Positions 40,307-48,296 of a DNA stretch of 49,678 nucleotides are shown here, piece by piece. The stretch's first letter is position 1, and each line of letters opens with the position of its first letter. The position numbers and the translations under genes are program-made. The DNA comes from JBJXFK01 sp046155505 (GTDB taxonomy: Bacteria > Planctomycetota > Phycisphaerae > UBA1845 > Fen-1342). Location of the stretch: contig JBJXFK010000184.1 of NCBI GenBank assembly GCA_046155505.1, forward strand, positions 1 to 49,678, in the 5' to 3' direction. The notes under the pieces were generated by a model. The model made no database searches. It was not told the origin of the DNA and worked only from the letters and a program-made list of their open reading frames with translations.

Positions 40307-42769
40307 ATGAACGCTCGATCGATATTCGCGTCGCTATTGGTGCTCACGCTCTATGCGGCAGCTTCGGCGCAGCCGGCGAAGATGCCGGAGCCGAAGCTGT
40401 CGGCCACGCTGTACGCGCCGTATGACGCGATCGAGCCCGGCTCGACGACGCAAGTCGCGGTCGAGGTGAACCTCGAAAAGCCGTGGCACATGTATCACGC
40501 GATCATTCTCGATACGGGCTTGCCGACCAAGTTGCAATTCACCGGACCGGTCGGGGCGCACGTCCAAACGTTGCACTTTCCGCGACCGACGCAGGGCGAA
40601 TTGGCCGGGATTCGATATTTGGAGCTTGATGGCAAGTTTGTGATCCTCGCCGAGCTTGAACTGTTCAAGGAGTATCCGGTTGGGCAGCCGCTCGCGCTAT
40701 CGGTAAAGGTCTCCGGCCTGGCCTGCATCGAGGCGTGTGTTCCGGTCGAGACGACGGCGTCGATCACGATTCCGGTCAGCGCGACGCGCGGCAGTGCGAT
40801 CAACGGCGAAGTGTTTGAGAAAACGAACAAGGCGCTGCCGCCGAAGCTGGCGGATGCGCCGTATTTGAAGGGCAGCTCGGCGAAGTTCGAGAAGTCGATG
40901 CTGTCGCCGGGTGACAAGACCGAGATCGTGTTTGAGCTGAAAGTGCAGCCTGGGCATCACATTCAGGATCGCGACCCCGGCGTCGATTCGTTGATCGCGA
41001 CGGAAATTTTCATCGAGTCGCGCAACGGTTTGGAAGTCGCCGAGGCGAAATACCACAAGTGGCCCGAGCCGAAGGTGAAGAACATCGCCGGCGTGGGCAA
41101 GGTGCGCGAGCAGAGCGGGACGGTGACGATTCGCGTGCCGGTGCAACTGACCGACGAGAAGTTTCCGCACGGATCGACGTCGATTCGCGCACTCGTGAAG
41201 TATCAATGCTGCAAGGATGACGGGGTTTGCTATGCCCCGGAGATGGCGGAGGTCGTGCTGGGATTCAATGCCCAAACGCGCGTCGGCCCCACGATAGAGC
41301 AGGCGACCTACATCAACGATCCACGGTTGACCAGCGGATCGGGCGCGACGCTTGCAATGTCGGGGCAGCCGGGCGCTGCGCCGAGTGGAGCGGCGAGCGA
41401 CCTAACGCTTTACGGAGCGCTGCTTGCCGCGCTGCTCGGCGGCCTCATCCTAAACGTGATGCCCTGTGTGCTGCCCGTGATTTCGCTCAAGATCGTGAGC
41501 TTTGTGCAGCAAGCGCAGGAAGATCCGCGGCGCGTGTTTCGGCTCGGCGTGGCGTTTACGTTCGGCGTGCTGTCGTGGTTCTGGCTGCTGGCGATCATCA
41601 CTTCGCTGAAGGATTTTGCACCGGCCGAGTCGCTGCGCAATCCGCTGCAAAACCCGATCGTGACGCTGTCGCTCGCGATGGTCATCTTTGTCATGGCGCT
41701 CAATATGTTCGGCGTGTTTGAGATCGTGCTGCCGGGCGCGGCGACGGGCAAACTCGATCAGGCCGCTTCGAAAGAGGGCTACGCCGGGGCGTTTTTCAAG
41801 GGTTTTTTGGCGACACTGCTGGGCACGGCGTGCACAGCACCGTTTCTGGTGACGGGGCTGGCGTATGCACTGACGCAGCCGTTGCATGTTTCGTTTCTGG
41901 TGTTCACCGCTGCGGGCGTGGGCATGGCGTCGCCGTACTTGCTGCTGTCGGCGAATCCAAAGTGGTTGAAATTTGTGCCCAAGCCGGGCACGTGGATGGA
42001 GACATTCAAGCAGTCGATGGGATTCGCGCTGGTCGCGACGGCGGTCTGGCTGCTGTGGGTGTTGCGCAAGCACGTCGGCGCGGATGGGCTGATTACGATT
42101 TTGGTTTTCATGACGTTTATCGGTCTCGCCTGCTGGATGCTTGGGCGGATTCGATACAACTGGAAGCCACGCTCGGCGCTCGCTATGTGGGCGGCTGCGG
42201 GGTCGGTTGCCGCGGTTGGTTTCTACTGGACGCTGCGCGACGGCATTCCCAAGGCGGTGTTGAATTCGCATCGTGCGGCATTCGCGTCTGAGAATGGGCC
42301 GAGTGCGACGGAACTGGATGCGATCGCGGCAGCGGTAAATCAGGCGGATTGGAAGCGCATCCCTTGGCAGGAATATTCGCCGGGGCTGGCCGAGGCGCTC
42401 GCCGCTCGCGGGTACACAGTGTACGTGGATTACACAGCGGATTGGTGCGTGAACTGCAAGGTGAATACGAATACTGTCCTTGAAACGGACAAGATTCGCG
42501 AGATCATGCGTGAGCTGCGCGTGATTCCGATCGAGGCGGATTACACGTTGCAAGATGACGTGATGCGGCAGGATTTGCTCCGCTTTGGTCATCCGAGCGT
42601 GCCAATGAATCTGATTTACCCAGCGGGCAAGCCGAATGAAGTAATCAAGATGGACGTGCTGCTCTCGCAGTCGGCGGTCGAGAGTGCGCTGCGGCGGGCG
42701 GGAAGCTCGCGCGGCGATGCGACCGCGGTGGCTCCGTCGCGGGCGGCGACGGCGACGGCGACGCCGTAG
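40307..42769 (+). CDS. dsbD: DsbD-like thiol:disulfide interchange protein
   Basis: 820 residues. Carries reducing power from cytosolic thioredoxin to the periplasm. Signal MNARSIFASLLVLTLYAAASA, then two N-terminal DsbD-type immunoglobulin-like domains, each with Cys (CIEACVP; YQCCKDDGVCYAP), then an eight-helix membrane domain with LNVMPCVLPVISLKIV near residue 382 and LLGTACTAPFLV (the two redox Cys), then a C-terminal periplasmic thioredoxin domain with ADWCVNCKVN near residues 714-717. ATG 40307 is taken with GAGG upstream. Likely partner of cytochrome c maturation or sulfatase/other thiol pathways. The end is a GC-rich minisatellite (ATATATP). Confidence 0.94.
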   Translation: MNARSIFASLLVLTLYAAASAQPAKMPEPKLSATLYAPYDAIEPGSTTQVAVEVNLEKPWHMYHAIILDTGLPTKLQFTGPVGAHVQTLHFPRPTQGELAGIRYLELDGKFVILAELELFKEYPVGQPLALSVKVSGLACIEACVPVETTASITIPVSATRGSAINGEVFEKTNKALPPKLADAPYLKGSSAKFEKSMLSPGDKTEIVFELKVQPGHHIQDRDPGVDSLIATEIFIESRNGLEVAEAKYHKWPEPKVKNIAGVGKVREQSGTVTIRVPVQLTDEKFPHGSTSIRALVKYQCCKDDGVCYAPEMAEVVLGFNAQTRVGPTIEQATYINDPRLTSGSGATLAMSGQPGAAPSGAASDLTLYGALLAALLGGLILNVMPCVLPVISLKIVSFVQQAQEDPRRVFRLGVAFTFGVLSWFWLLAIITSLKDFAPAESLRNPLQNPIVTLSLAMVIFVMALNMFGVFEIVLPGAATGKLDQAASKEGYAGAFFKGFLATLLGTACTAPFLVTGLAYALTQPLHVSFLVFTAAGVGMASPYLLLSANPKWLKFVPKPGTWMETFKQSMGFALVATAVWLLWVLRKHVGADGLITILVFMTFIGLACWMLGRIRYNWKPRSALAMWAAAGSVAAVGFYWTLRDGIPKAVLNSHRAAFASENGPSATELDAIAAAVNQADWKRIPWQEYSPGLAEALAARGYTVYVDYTADWCVNCKVNTNTVLETDKIREIMRELRVIPIEADYTLQDDVMRQDLLRFGHPSVPMNLIYPAGKPNEVIKMDVLLSQSAVESALRRAGSSRGDATAVAPSRAATATATP

Positions 42770-43128
42770 GTCGGGCGGACGGCGATCCGCCAGCGAGTTT
42801 TTTGCGGGTAAACTCAGTTGTGCCGATAACCAAATGCCAGTTTGCGCATTTTCACATTCCGCCGCCTGATCCCGATAATCTGTAGTGCATGGCGAATCAC
42901 GTCCCATAATTCTAGACGAATAATAAGAATTTGCGGCAATCCGTGTAGTATTTGTCGGCGTATTGTTGTACTGTGACAGAAGTACAGGCGAGGTTGGAGG
43001 CGGCTCGAGCGTTCTTTTCGCTTGGGATCCGGACCCATCACGGCAGTCGCACTAGCCGGTGGTGTGGTACAGCCCCAATCCTCCAGTTGAATCACTGATT
43101 CGTGCATGCGAACTGAGAAGGAGGACAC
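42770..43128. other. AT-rich promoter region before the PEP-CTERM gene
   Basis: Nearly 360 bases. Between about 42880 and 42990 the DNA is clearly more AT-rich than its surroundings. A dyad TGTACT-N8-AGTACA (42967-42986, with an inner CTGTGACAG) is the best operator candidate. No sigma-70 pair with correct spacing was found. AAGGAGG (43118-43124) serves the gene at 43129. Confidence 0.4.
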
Positions 43129-43830
43129 ATGCGGACATTTTCTCGAATCGGATTGGGGGCACTCGTCGGCAGTTTTGCCGCGAGCACGGCGCTGGCCGGC
43201 CCGATCACCGTCACCGCGACGGATGGTTTTCGCGAGGCGTCGGCTCACTTTGAAGTGAGTGGCGGCGACCTGTTCGTCACGTTGACGAACACGACGTTGA
43301 ATGACGTGGGCGTGCCGATCGACGTTTTGATCGGCGTGTTTTTCGATCTGTCGAGCAACGCCACGCTGACGCCGATTTCGGCCGTGCTGAACGCCGGCTC
43401 GAGCGTGCTGTTCGGCGTTGCCGGCCCCGGCGGAGATGTCGGCGGCGAATGGGCGTATCGTGGCGCTATCGCCGGCCCGGACAACACCGAATACGGCATC
43501 AGCTCGGCTGGTCTGGGCATCTTTGGCCCCGGGAATCGCTTCAATGCGAATAACCTGCAGGGTCCGGCCGATCCGGATGGTTTGCAGTACGGTCTCGTCT
43601 CCGCAGGCGACAATCCCGCGACGGGCAACACGCCCGTGACCGGGACCAACGCCCTGATCAAGAACGCTGTTGTCTTCCGCTTCGACGCGCCGGCGAATTT
43701 CGACCCGATGGCCGAAGTCGGGAACGTCTGGTTCCAGTATGGCACTGATCTGAGCGAGCCGCGTATTCCCGAGCCGGCGAGCCTGTCGCTGCTGGCGCTG
43801 GGTGGTTTGGCATTGTTGCGTCGTCGGTAA
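43129..43830 (+). CDS. PEP-CTERM sorted secreted protein (233 aa)
   Basis: Exported protein: signal MRTFSRIGLGALVGSFAASTALA, then a beta-rich domain beginning ITVTATDGFREASAHFEV, with repeated D-x-x-L-F-V-T-L-T-N-T-T, GGDVGGEWAYRGAIAG and FGPGNRFNANNLQGPADPDGLQYG segments, ending in VWFQYGTDLSEPR and the PEP-CTERM tail IPEPAS-LSLLALGGLALL-RRR. The domain phrase 'EWAYR ... DGLQYGLVS' recalls XDD-type PEP-CTERM proteins. AAGGAGG (43118-43124) gives a strong start at ATG 43129. A classical terminator follows. No relation to the tandem paralogues at the left end beyond the tail. Confidence 0.9.
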   Translation: MRTFSRIGLGALVGSFAASTALAGPITVTATDGFREASAHFEVSGGDLFVTLTNTTLNDVGVPIDVLIGVFFDLSSNATLTPISAVLNAGSSVLFGVAGPGGDVGGEWAYRGAIAGPDNTEYGISSAGLGIFGPGNRFNANNLQGPADPDGLQYGLVSAGDNPATGNTPVTGTNALIKNAVVFRFDAPANFDPMAEVGNVWFQYGTDLSEPRIPEPASLSLLALGGLALLRRR

Positions 43831-43864
43831 GTTTGGCGGGACGAAAATCGTCAGCCCCAAATTC

Positions 43865-43906
43865 AACGCGGAAGTCGCTCGCACGTCGGGCGGCTTCCGC
43901 GTTTTT
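43865..43906 (+). terminator. intrinsic terminator of the PEP-CTERM gene
   Basis: AACGCGGAAG (43865-43874) pairs with CTTCCGCGTT (43894-43903); the T-tract runs 43902-43906. It ends exactly at the stop codon of the convergent phaR gene. Confidence 0.88.
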
Positions 43907-44475
43907 CATTTCCCTCGGCTCGCGATTTCGCGCAATTGCTGTTGCAACGCTTCGACCTGTTTTTTCAACGCGGCGAGGTCCTCGTCCGCGTCCGGCGGCT
44001 CCGCATGCGGTTCGTCCGGCGGTGCCGCGGGTGGAGTCGGCATCGCACCGGGGAACCAGCCGCGGGCCCAATCCATTGGTCCAGGTGGCGGCTGAGGCGG
44101 CGTTGGCATGCCGGGAAACATGCCGCGCAGCATCTTGGCCCAATTTTCTTGGGCCGCGTGCTGGGCCGCGACCGTCTGCTTGAAAAATTCTTCCATCACG
44201 CCGCCGAGGAATTGTTGCTGCGTGCGGATCATCTGGTGCAGCACCGGCGTGGGGAAGATGGCAAGCTTGGCGGCGTGCCGATCGAGGAGCATCTGCGTCA
44301 AAATGACGTTGGTGATGTCCTCGCCGGTCTTGGAATCGGTGACCTGCACATCGAATCCGTCGGCGATCCGTTGGTGCAAATCGTCGAGCGTCAGGTGCCC
44401 GCCGTTGGTGGTGTCATAGAAGCGGCGGTTGGGGTACTTCTTGATTCGCAGCAGGTTTGGCGGATTATCAGACAC
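43906..44475 (-). CDS. phaR: polyhydroxyalkanoate synthesis regulator PhaR
   Basis: 189 residues. PHB/PHA accumulation regulator: the DNA-binding domain RIKKYPNRRFYDTTNGGHLTLDDLHQRIADG, then VQVTDSKTGEDITNVILTQMLLDRHAAKL and the conserved PTPVLHQMIRTQQQFLGG helix. A Pro-rich linker follows and the end is a coiled coil (DLAALKKQVEALQQQL). In characterised bacteria PhaR represses phasin genes and its own gene and is titrated by PHA granules. GTG 44475 (minus) has AGAGAGG upstream. It is divergent from the phasin gene with a phased half-site array between their promoters. Confidence 0.93.
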   Translation of the reverse strand: MSDNPPNLLRIKKYPNRRFYDTTNGGHLTLDDLHQRIADGFDVQVTDSKTGEDITNVILTQMLLDRHAAKLAIFPTPVLHQMIRTQQQFLGGVMEEFFKQTVAAQHAAQENWAKMLRGMFPGMPTPPQPPPGPMDWARGWFPGAMPTPPAAPPDEPHAEPPDADEDLAALKKQVEALQQQLREIASRGK

Positions 44476-44518
44476 GAGTATGCCTCTCTGAGAACGCGAT
44501 CGCGATCAAATTAGCATC

Positions 44519-44547
44519 ATCTTAGCGAACGAATCGCCGTAAATCAA
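44519..44547 (-). promoter_or_regulatory. phaR promoter
   Basis: On the minus strand TTGATT (44547-44542), 17 bases, TAAGAT (44524-44519). Predicted start near 44512 leaves a leader of about 37 bases. Confidence 0.7.
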
Positions 44548-44561
44548 TTCACGGCATCAGG

Positions 44562-44597
44562 TTGCGCGATTGCACAATATTTTGTGCGTTTGCACAA
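44562..44597. promoter_or_regulatory. four alternating half-sites, likely PhaR operator array
   Basis: TTGCGC (44562), GCACAA (44572), TTGTGC (44582), GCACAA (44592): four hexamers in alternating orientation, each exactly 10 bp from the next with 4-bp AT-rich spacers. It lies between the phaR -35 (44547) and the phasin -35 (44605). The TGC/GCA content fits known PhaR sites. Confidence 0.75.
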
Positions 44598-44604
44598 ATT
44601 TCGT

Positions 44605-44633
44605 TTGCATATCGGCCGCGGCGCGTGTATCCT
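44605..44633 (+). promoter_or_regulatory. phasin promoter
   Basis: TTGCAT (44605-44610), 17 bases, TATCCT (44628-44633). Predicted start near 44640, leader about 60 bases to ATG 44701. The operator array ends eight bases before the -35. Confidence 0.65.
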
Positions 44634-44700
44634 TCTCTCAGACGTGGAACGAATGGCACCGTGCGAGCGGTTGCTCGCCGCTGATAATGAGGATGAACAC

Positions 44701-45162
44701 ATGAACGCGACAGCCCCGATGACGGACATGTTCAAGGCCATGAGCGACTCGTACGCCAAGAGCTTCAACACGGGTGTGAAGTTCTTCGACGAGACCGGCC
44801 GCTTCTGGACGGAGACGATGAACAAGAACGCCGACGACTATCGTAACCGCTGCGACAAGATGATCGAAGACTTCTCGGCCACCGGCAAAAAGAACATGGA
44901 CCGCATGGTCCGTTTCTTCGAAGAGCAGAACACGCGCACGATGGGCTTCGTCAAGCATGTGACCGAGACGCAGCCGGCGACGACGCCGAGCGAGATTTTC
45001 GATCGCACGAGCCACGTCGTGAAGGCTTCGCTGGACACGATGCGCGACAGCGTCGATGGCCTGGCCAAGTTCACCAGCGAGACGATGCAGAATACGGCGA
45101 CGGCAGTTCGCACCTGCGAGACGACCGAGCAGGCGGCGACCAAGAAGCCGGCGACGAAGTAG
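44701..45162 (+). CDS. phasin-like granule-associated protein
   Basis: 153 residues, almost wholly amphipathic helix: MFKAMSDSYAKSFNTGVKFFDETGRFWTETM, then DDYRNRCDKMIEDFSATGKKNMDRMVRFFEEQ, then SEIFDRTSHVVKASLDTMRDSVDGLAKFTSETM, ending with a Lys/Thr-Ala tail (TTEQAATKKPATK) as many phasins do. Phasins coat PHA granules and control their size. ATG 44701 has TGAGGAT upstream. Adjacent to phaR (divergent) and upstream of phaE and phaC. Sequence similarity alone would not prove the role; the locus makes it likely. Confidence 0.82.
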   Translation: MNATAPMTDMFKAMSDSYAKSFNTGVKFFDETGRFWTETMNKNADDYRNRCDKMIEDFSATGKKNMDRMVRFFEEQNTRTMGFVKHVTETQPATTPSEIFDRTSHVVKASLDTMRDSVDGLAKFTSETMQNTATAVRTCETTEQAATKKPATK

Positions 45163-45502
45163 TTCCCGAAGGGGCAAGAAGCTCCGCTGAATACAGTTGT
45201 CGGCGAGCGGCGGTTTGATCTGGGTATCGCTCGATCGGCGACATGGATGGGGAAGATGGGAGTCTCCCTCAGGCTCTCCTCTGAGAAGGGGCGACGCAAG
45301 CGGCGGTGCTTGTGCAGCAATGCACGGCATTCGCCGCCTGCGGTATTTTGGGGAACGAGGGGCCGAGGGGCCAAGGGGACAACGGAACAAGGGAACACCG
45401 GTGCCGAAGTCGATGTGTATCCCGTGTCGTAGACGATTCGGGATCGTTCGTTGATCTCTTACACTTCGTGCCTTCGTGCCTCTCTTTTGAATTGGAGCCG
45501 CC
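45163..45502. repeat. intergenic region with octamer repeats before phaE
   Basis: 340 bases. A two-tier hairpin-forming stretch (CGGCGGTGCTTGTGC ... GCACGGCATTCGCCG, 45301-45340) precedes GGGGCCGAGG-type octamers (45352-45395), the inverse of the array at 16233. TTCGTGCC repeats (45468-45483) lead to GGAG at 45494. No gene is seen. Confidence 0.55.
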
Positions 45503-45898
45503 GTGAACAACGCAACCAACCCGTTCCAGCAGCCCGGCCTCGAGCAGGCACAGGCTTTCTGGCAGGATTTTTTCGGCAAGATGGGCGGCATGCAGCCCGG
45601 TCCCGACGCGATGGAGCGTATGCGCAAAGCGTTCATGGACTCAATGTCCAAGTGGGCTGAGGAGTACATGCGCAGCGAAGCGTTCCTCGGCTCGATGAAG
45701 CAGTCGATGGATGCCTCCCTCGCCTGGCAGCAGAAAATTAACGAGCAGCTCCAGAAGGGCCTCGCGGCGGCGCAAATGCCGTCGCGCGAAGACACCGATC
45801 AGGTGACGCTTCTGATCCGCGGCATGGAAGATCGCCTCATGGATCGCCTCGAAAGAATCACGCAACGAATCGAGAAGCTGGAAAAATCGAAAAAGTAG
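45503..45898 (+). CDS. phaE: short PhaE-like PHA synthase subunit
   Basis: 131 residues, all helical. The segment FWQDFFGKMGGMQPGPDAMERMRKAFMDSMSKWAEEYMRSEAF and the C-terminal VTLLIRGMEDRLMDRLERITQRIEKLE coiled coil resemble the end of PhaE, the accessory subunit that activates class III PHA synthases. Typical PhaE is about 350 residues, so this is a minimal form. GTG 45503 has GGAG before it and lies 73 bases ahead of phaC. Without experimental data it could instead be a second phasin. Confidence 0.72.
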   Translation: MNNATNPFQQPGLEQAQAFWQDFFGKMGGMQPGPDAMERMRKAFMDSMSKWAEEYMRSEAFLGSMKQSMDASLAWQQKINEQLQKGLAAAQMPSREDTDQVTLLIRGMEDRLMDRLERITQRIEKLEKSKK

Positions 45899-45922
45899 CC
45901 GGTGACTTCTCGCCGTTTCTTT

Positions 45923-45953
45923 CTAGGCACTAGGCACTAGGCACTAGGCACTC
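45923..45953 (+). repeat. CTAGGCA heptamer array
   Basis: Four CTAGGCA units between phaE and phaC, the inverse complement of the GCCTAGT array after tRNA-Ser. Confidence 0.8.
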
Positions 45954-45971
45954 GCCCCCGAGGACAGAGCC

Positions 45972-47075
45972 ATGTCAACGCAACAGACGCAGACGCCGCC
46001 GCTCCCATTTCCGACGCCCGATTATTTCATGAATCAGTGGGCGTCGATGATGCAGAAGGCGATGGCCATGCCCAAGATGGCCGAGATTGCCCAGAAGGTG
46101 CGCGTCGGTGCGACGCCCGCCCGGCCCGTCTACCGCGAGGACAGCCTACGCCTGCTCAACTACGAGACAGATGTCGAGAAGCGGTTCAAGACGCCGCTGA
46201 TGCTCACGTTCGCGCTCGTCAATCGGCCCTACATTCTCGACCTGCGCCCCGGCAAGAGCGTGATTTCGCACTTCGTGAATCGCGGGTTCGACACATACAA
46301 CATCGACTGGGGCAAGCCGACTGCGGGCGATCGCTGGCTGAGCCTCGAAGATTACGTGCTGCGCTACATGGATCACTGCGTCGACGAGATTCGCGAGCGC
46401 AGCGGCCAGGACAAGATCAACCTCATCGGCTACTGCATGGGCGGCTCGATGAGCGTCATGTACGCGGCCCTGCGACCCGAGAAGGTGCGCAACCTGATCC
46501 TGATGGCCGCGCCGGTGGACTGGTCGAGCAAGGACAGCCTGCTGCAAGTCTGGTGCGACGAGAAGTATTTTGACGTGGACAAAATGATCGAGGTCTACGG
46601 CAACGCCCCGACACACTGGCTGCAAAATTCGTTCACGATGCTCAAGCCGGTGCAGAATATGTGGGAGAAATACGTCGGCCTGTATGAGAACATGGAAGAC
46701 GAGAAATTCCTCGAAGACTTCTTCGCCATGGAGACGTGGCTGAACGACAACATTCCGGTCGCGGGCGAGACGTTCCGCCAGTTTGTGAAGTACCTTTTCC
46801 AAAAGAATCTGCTCATTCAAGGCAAGCTGGAGCTGGGCGGCAAGCGGGTAGACTTGAAGAACATCACCTGCCCGATTTTGAATCTGGTCGCGCAGCATGA
46901 CCATCTGGTGCATCCGAATCAGAGTCTGCCGTTCAATCAAGCGGTCGGCTCGGCGGATCGCAAGTCGATCAATTTCCCGGTCGGGCACATCGGCCTAGCG
47001 GTTAGCAGCCGGGCCCATCGCGATCTGTGGCCGAAAGTGGTGGACTGGCTCGAAGAACGTTCGGATACTGTTTGA
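45972..47075 (+). CDS. phaC: class III polyhydroxyalkanoate synthase PhaC
   Basis: 367 residues. Polymerises hydroxyacyl-CoA to PHA. Alpha/beta-hydrolase with lipase-like box GYCMGGS, nucleophile C155, general-base Asp near D310 (AQHDHLVHPNQ) and H339 (FPVGHIGL). Length and the absence of the long N terminus are class III features (class I enzymes exceed 560 aa). Motifs RPYILDLRPGKS, YNIDWGKP and AAPVDW are family-typical. GAGGA precedes ATG 45972. It follows phaE and precedes an SDR reductase. Confidence 0.95.
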   Translation: MSTQQTQTPPLPFPTPDYFMNQWASMMQKAMAMPKMAEIAQKVRVGATPARPVYREDSLRLLNYETDVEKRFKTPLMLTFALVNRPYILDLRPGKSVISHFVNRGFDTYNIDWGKPTAGDRWLSLEDYVLRYMDHCVDEIRERSGQDKINLIGYCMGGSMSVMYAALRPEKVRNLILMAAPVDWSSKDSLLQVWCDEKYFDVDKMIEVYGNAPTHWLQNSFTMLKPVQNMWEKYVGLYENMEDEKFLEDFFAMETWLNDNIPVAGETFRQFVKYLFQKNLLIQGKLELGGKRVDLKNITCPILNLVAQHDHLVHPNQSLPFNQAVGSADRKSINFPVGHIGLAVSSRAHRDLWPKVVDWLEERSDTV

Positions 47076-47080
47076 AGAAG

Positions 47081-47232
47081 AGTAACCACAGAGGCACAGA
47101 GGAGCACAGAGGAATTCTCCTTGCTGTCGTCGGAGCGAGGCACCGCGTTGGGTCGCAATAAGCGGTTCAGATAGCAAGTGAGTGCCTCGTACTTTCTCTG
47201 TGCGCCTCTGTGTCTCTGTGCCTCTGTGGTTC
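47081..47232. repeat. paired inverted micro-repeat arms, copy 1
   Basis: Left arm AACCACAGAGGCACAGAGG... (47084-47112) and right arm, its near inverse, ...GTGTCTCTGTGCCTCTGTGG (47194-47230), flank about 80 bases of unrelated DNA. The arms have period 8-9. It lies between phaC and the SDR gene. Confidence 0.8.
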
Positions 47233-47254
47233 GCATTTTCCTGGGGGTTGAGTT

Positions 47255-48124
47255 GTGAGCAAGAACGGTAACGGAAACGGTAACAGCTACGGCTGGACTG
47301 ATTCGCGGCTTGATTTGTCGTCCAAGGTCGCCGTCGTCACCGGTGCGACCGGCGGCATCGGCCGGGCGACGTGTTATCAGCTTGCGGTCGAGGGCGCGCA
47401 GGCCGTGGCGATGGTCGATTTCAGCGAGGCGGTCGAGAATCTCGCGCGCGAGGCGAACACCAAACTCGGTCGCGAAGTGATGATCCCGTTTCGCGGCGAC
47501 GTGACCGATACAGCGTTTCGATCAAGCGTCTTCAAGTCGCTCGAAGCGAAATTCGGCACCGTGTCGATTTGCGTTCCAGCCGCCGGCATTACGCGCGACA
47601 AGCTCGCGGTGAAGATCAATAAAGAGACCGGCGAGCCCGAAATGTACGCCGAGAGCGATTTTCGCCGCGTGGTGGATGTCGATCTGATCGCGCCGATCTA
47701 CTGGGCGATCGAAACGATTGCAAGTGTCGCTCGCAGCCGCCATGCGCGCGGCATGAAAAAGTGGGATCCGAGCGAGGGCGTCGAGGGCGCGGTGATTTTC
47801 ATCGGCTCAGTCTCGTCAGCCGGTAACAAGGGTCAGGTTTCCTACGCCGCGTGCAAGGCAGGACTCAAAGGCGCGCAGGCGACGCTGGCCAGCGAAGCCG
47901 TTTTCTATGGCGTGCGGTCGGCAATCATTCATCCGGGCTACACCGATACGCCGATGGTGCGCGTGCTGGGCGATGAATTCATCGACAAGGCGATCATCCC
48001 GCAGACGCAGTTGCGGCGGCTGATCAAGCCCGAGGAAATCGCGCACGCGATCTGCTTCATGATCCGCAACGCGGCGGTCAGCGGACAACTCTTCGCCGAC
48101 GCCGGCTGGCATCCGACGGCCTAA
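47255..48124 (+). CDS. SDR oxidoreductase, FabG/PhaB-like
   Basis: 289 residues. Classical SDR: VAVVTGATGGIGRATC for the cofactor, an Asp-rich end of strand 2 (MVDFSEAVE), VPAAGITRDKLAV, catalytic Ser in IFIGSVSSAGNKGQ and Y-x3-K in YAACKAG, then IIHPGYTDTPM. In PHA loci the neighbour SDR is usually acetoacetyl-CoA reductase, which makes the 3-hydroxyacyl-CoA monomer; this is the likely role but the protein is about 40 residues longer than PhaB. GTG 47255 is the start after GGGGGTTGAG. A hydrophilic Asn/Gly leader of about 20 residues precedes the domain. Confidence 0.85.
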   Translation: MSKNGNGNGNSYGWTDSRLDLSSKVAVVTGATGGIGRATCYQLAVEGAQAVAMVDFSEAVENLAREANTKLGREVMIPFRGDVTDTAFRSSVFKSLEAKFGTVSICVPAAGITRDKLAVKINKETGEPEMYAESDFRRVVDVDLIAPIYWAIETIASVARSRHARGMKKWDPSEGVEGAVIFIGSVSSAGNKGQVSYAACKAGLKGAQATLASEAVFYGVRSAIIHPGYTDTPMVRVLGDEFIDKAIIPQTQLRRLIKPEEIAHAICFMIRNAAVSGQLFADAGWHPTA

Positions 48125-48130
48125 TCCGAA

Positions 48131-48296
48131 GAAGAGTAACCACAGAGACACAGAGGCCCAGAGGAACACAGAGCAGAATTGAGTTGGACTGAGTTGATTC
48201 GGCCGGGCTGCGTCGCGGATTCGCGGTTACGGAAGCCGCCGGGTCAATCAGCACTCAAATTCTTCTCTCTGTGCTTCTCTGTGCCTCTGTGGTTCA
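48131..48296. repeat. paired inverted micro-repeat arms, copy 2
   Basis: Left arm GAAGAGTAACCACAGAGAC... (48131-48174), right arm ...CTCTGTGCCTCTGTGGTTCA (48261-48296). Both outer edges resemble copy 1 (GAAGAAGAGTAACCACAGAG in each). It lies between convergent genes, and the right arm contains the ubiE stop codon. Confidence 0.8.

Noticed and set aside
41450..42907. 485-residue minus-strand open frame
   Set aside because: Antisense to dsbD; Arg/His-rich and repetitive.
966..43830. Exosortase gene to go with the four PEP-CTERM proteins
   Set aside because: None of the membrane proteins here has the exosortase Cys/Arg/His motifs; it must be elsewhere.
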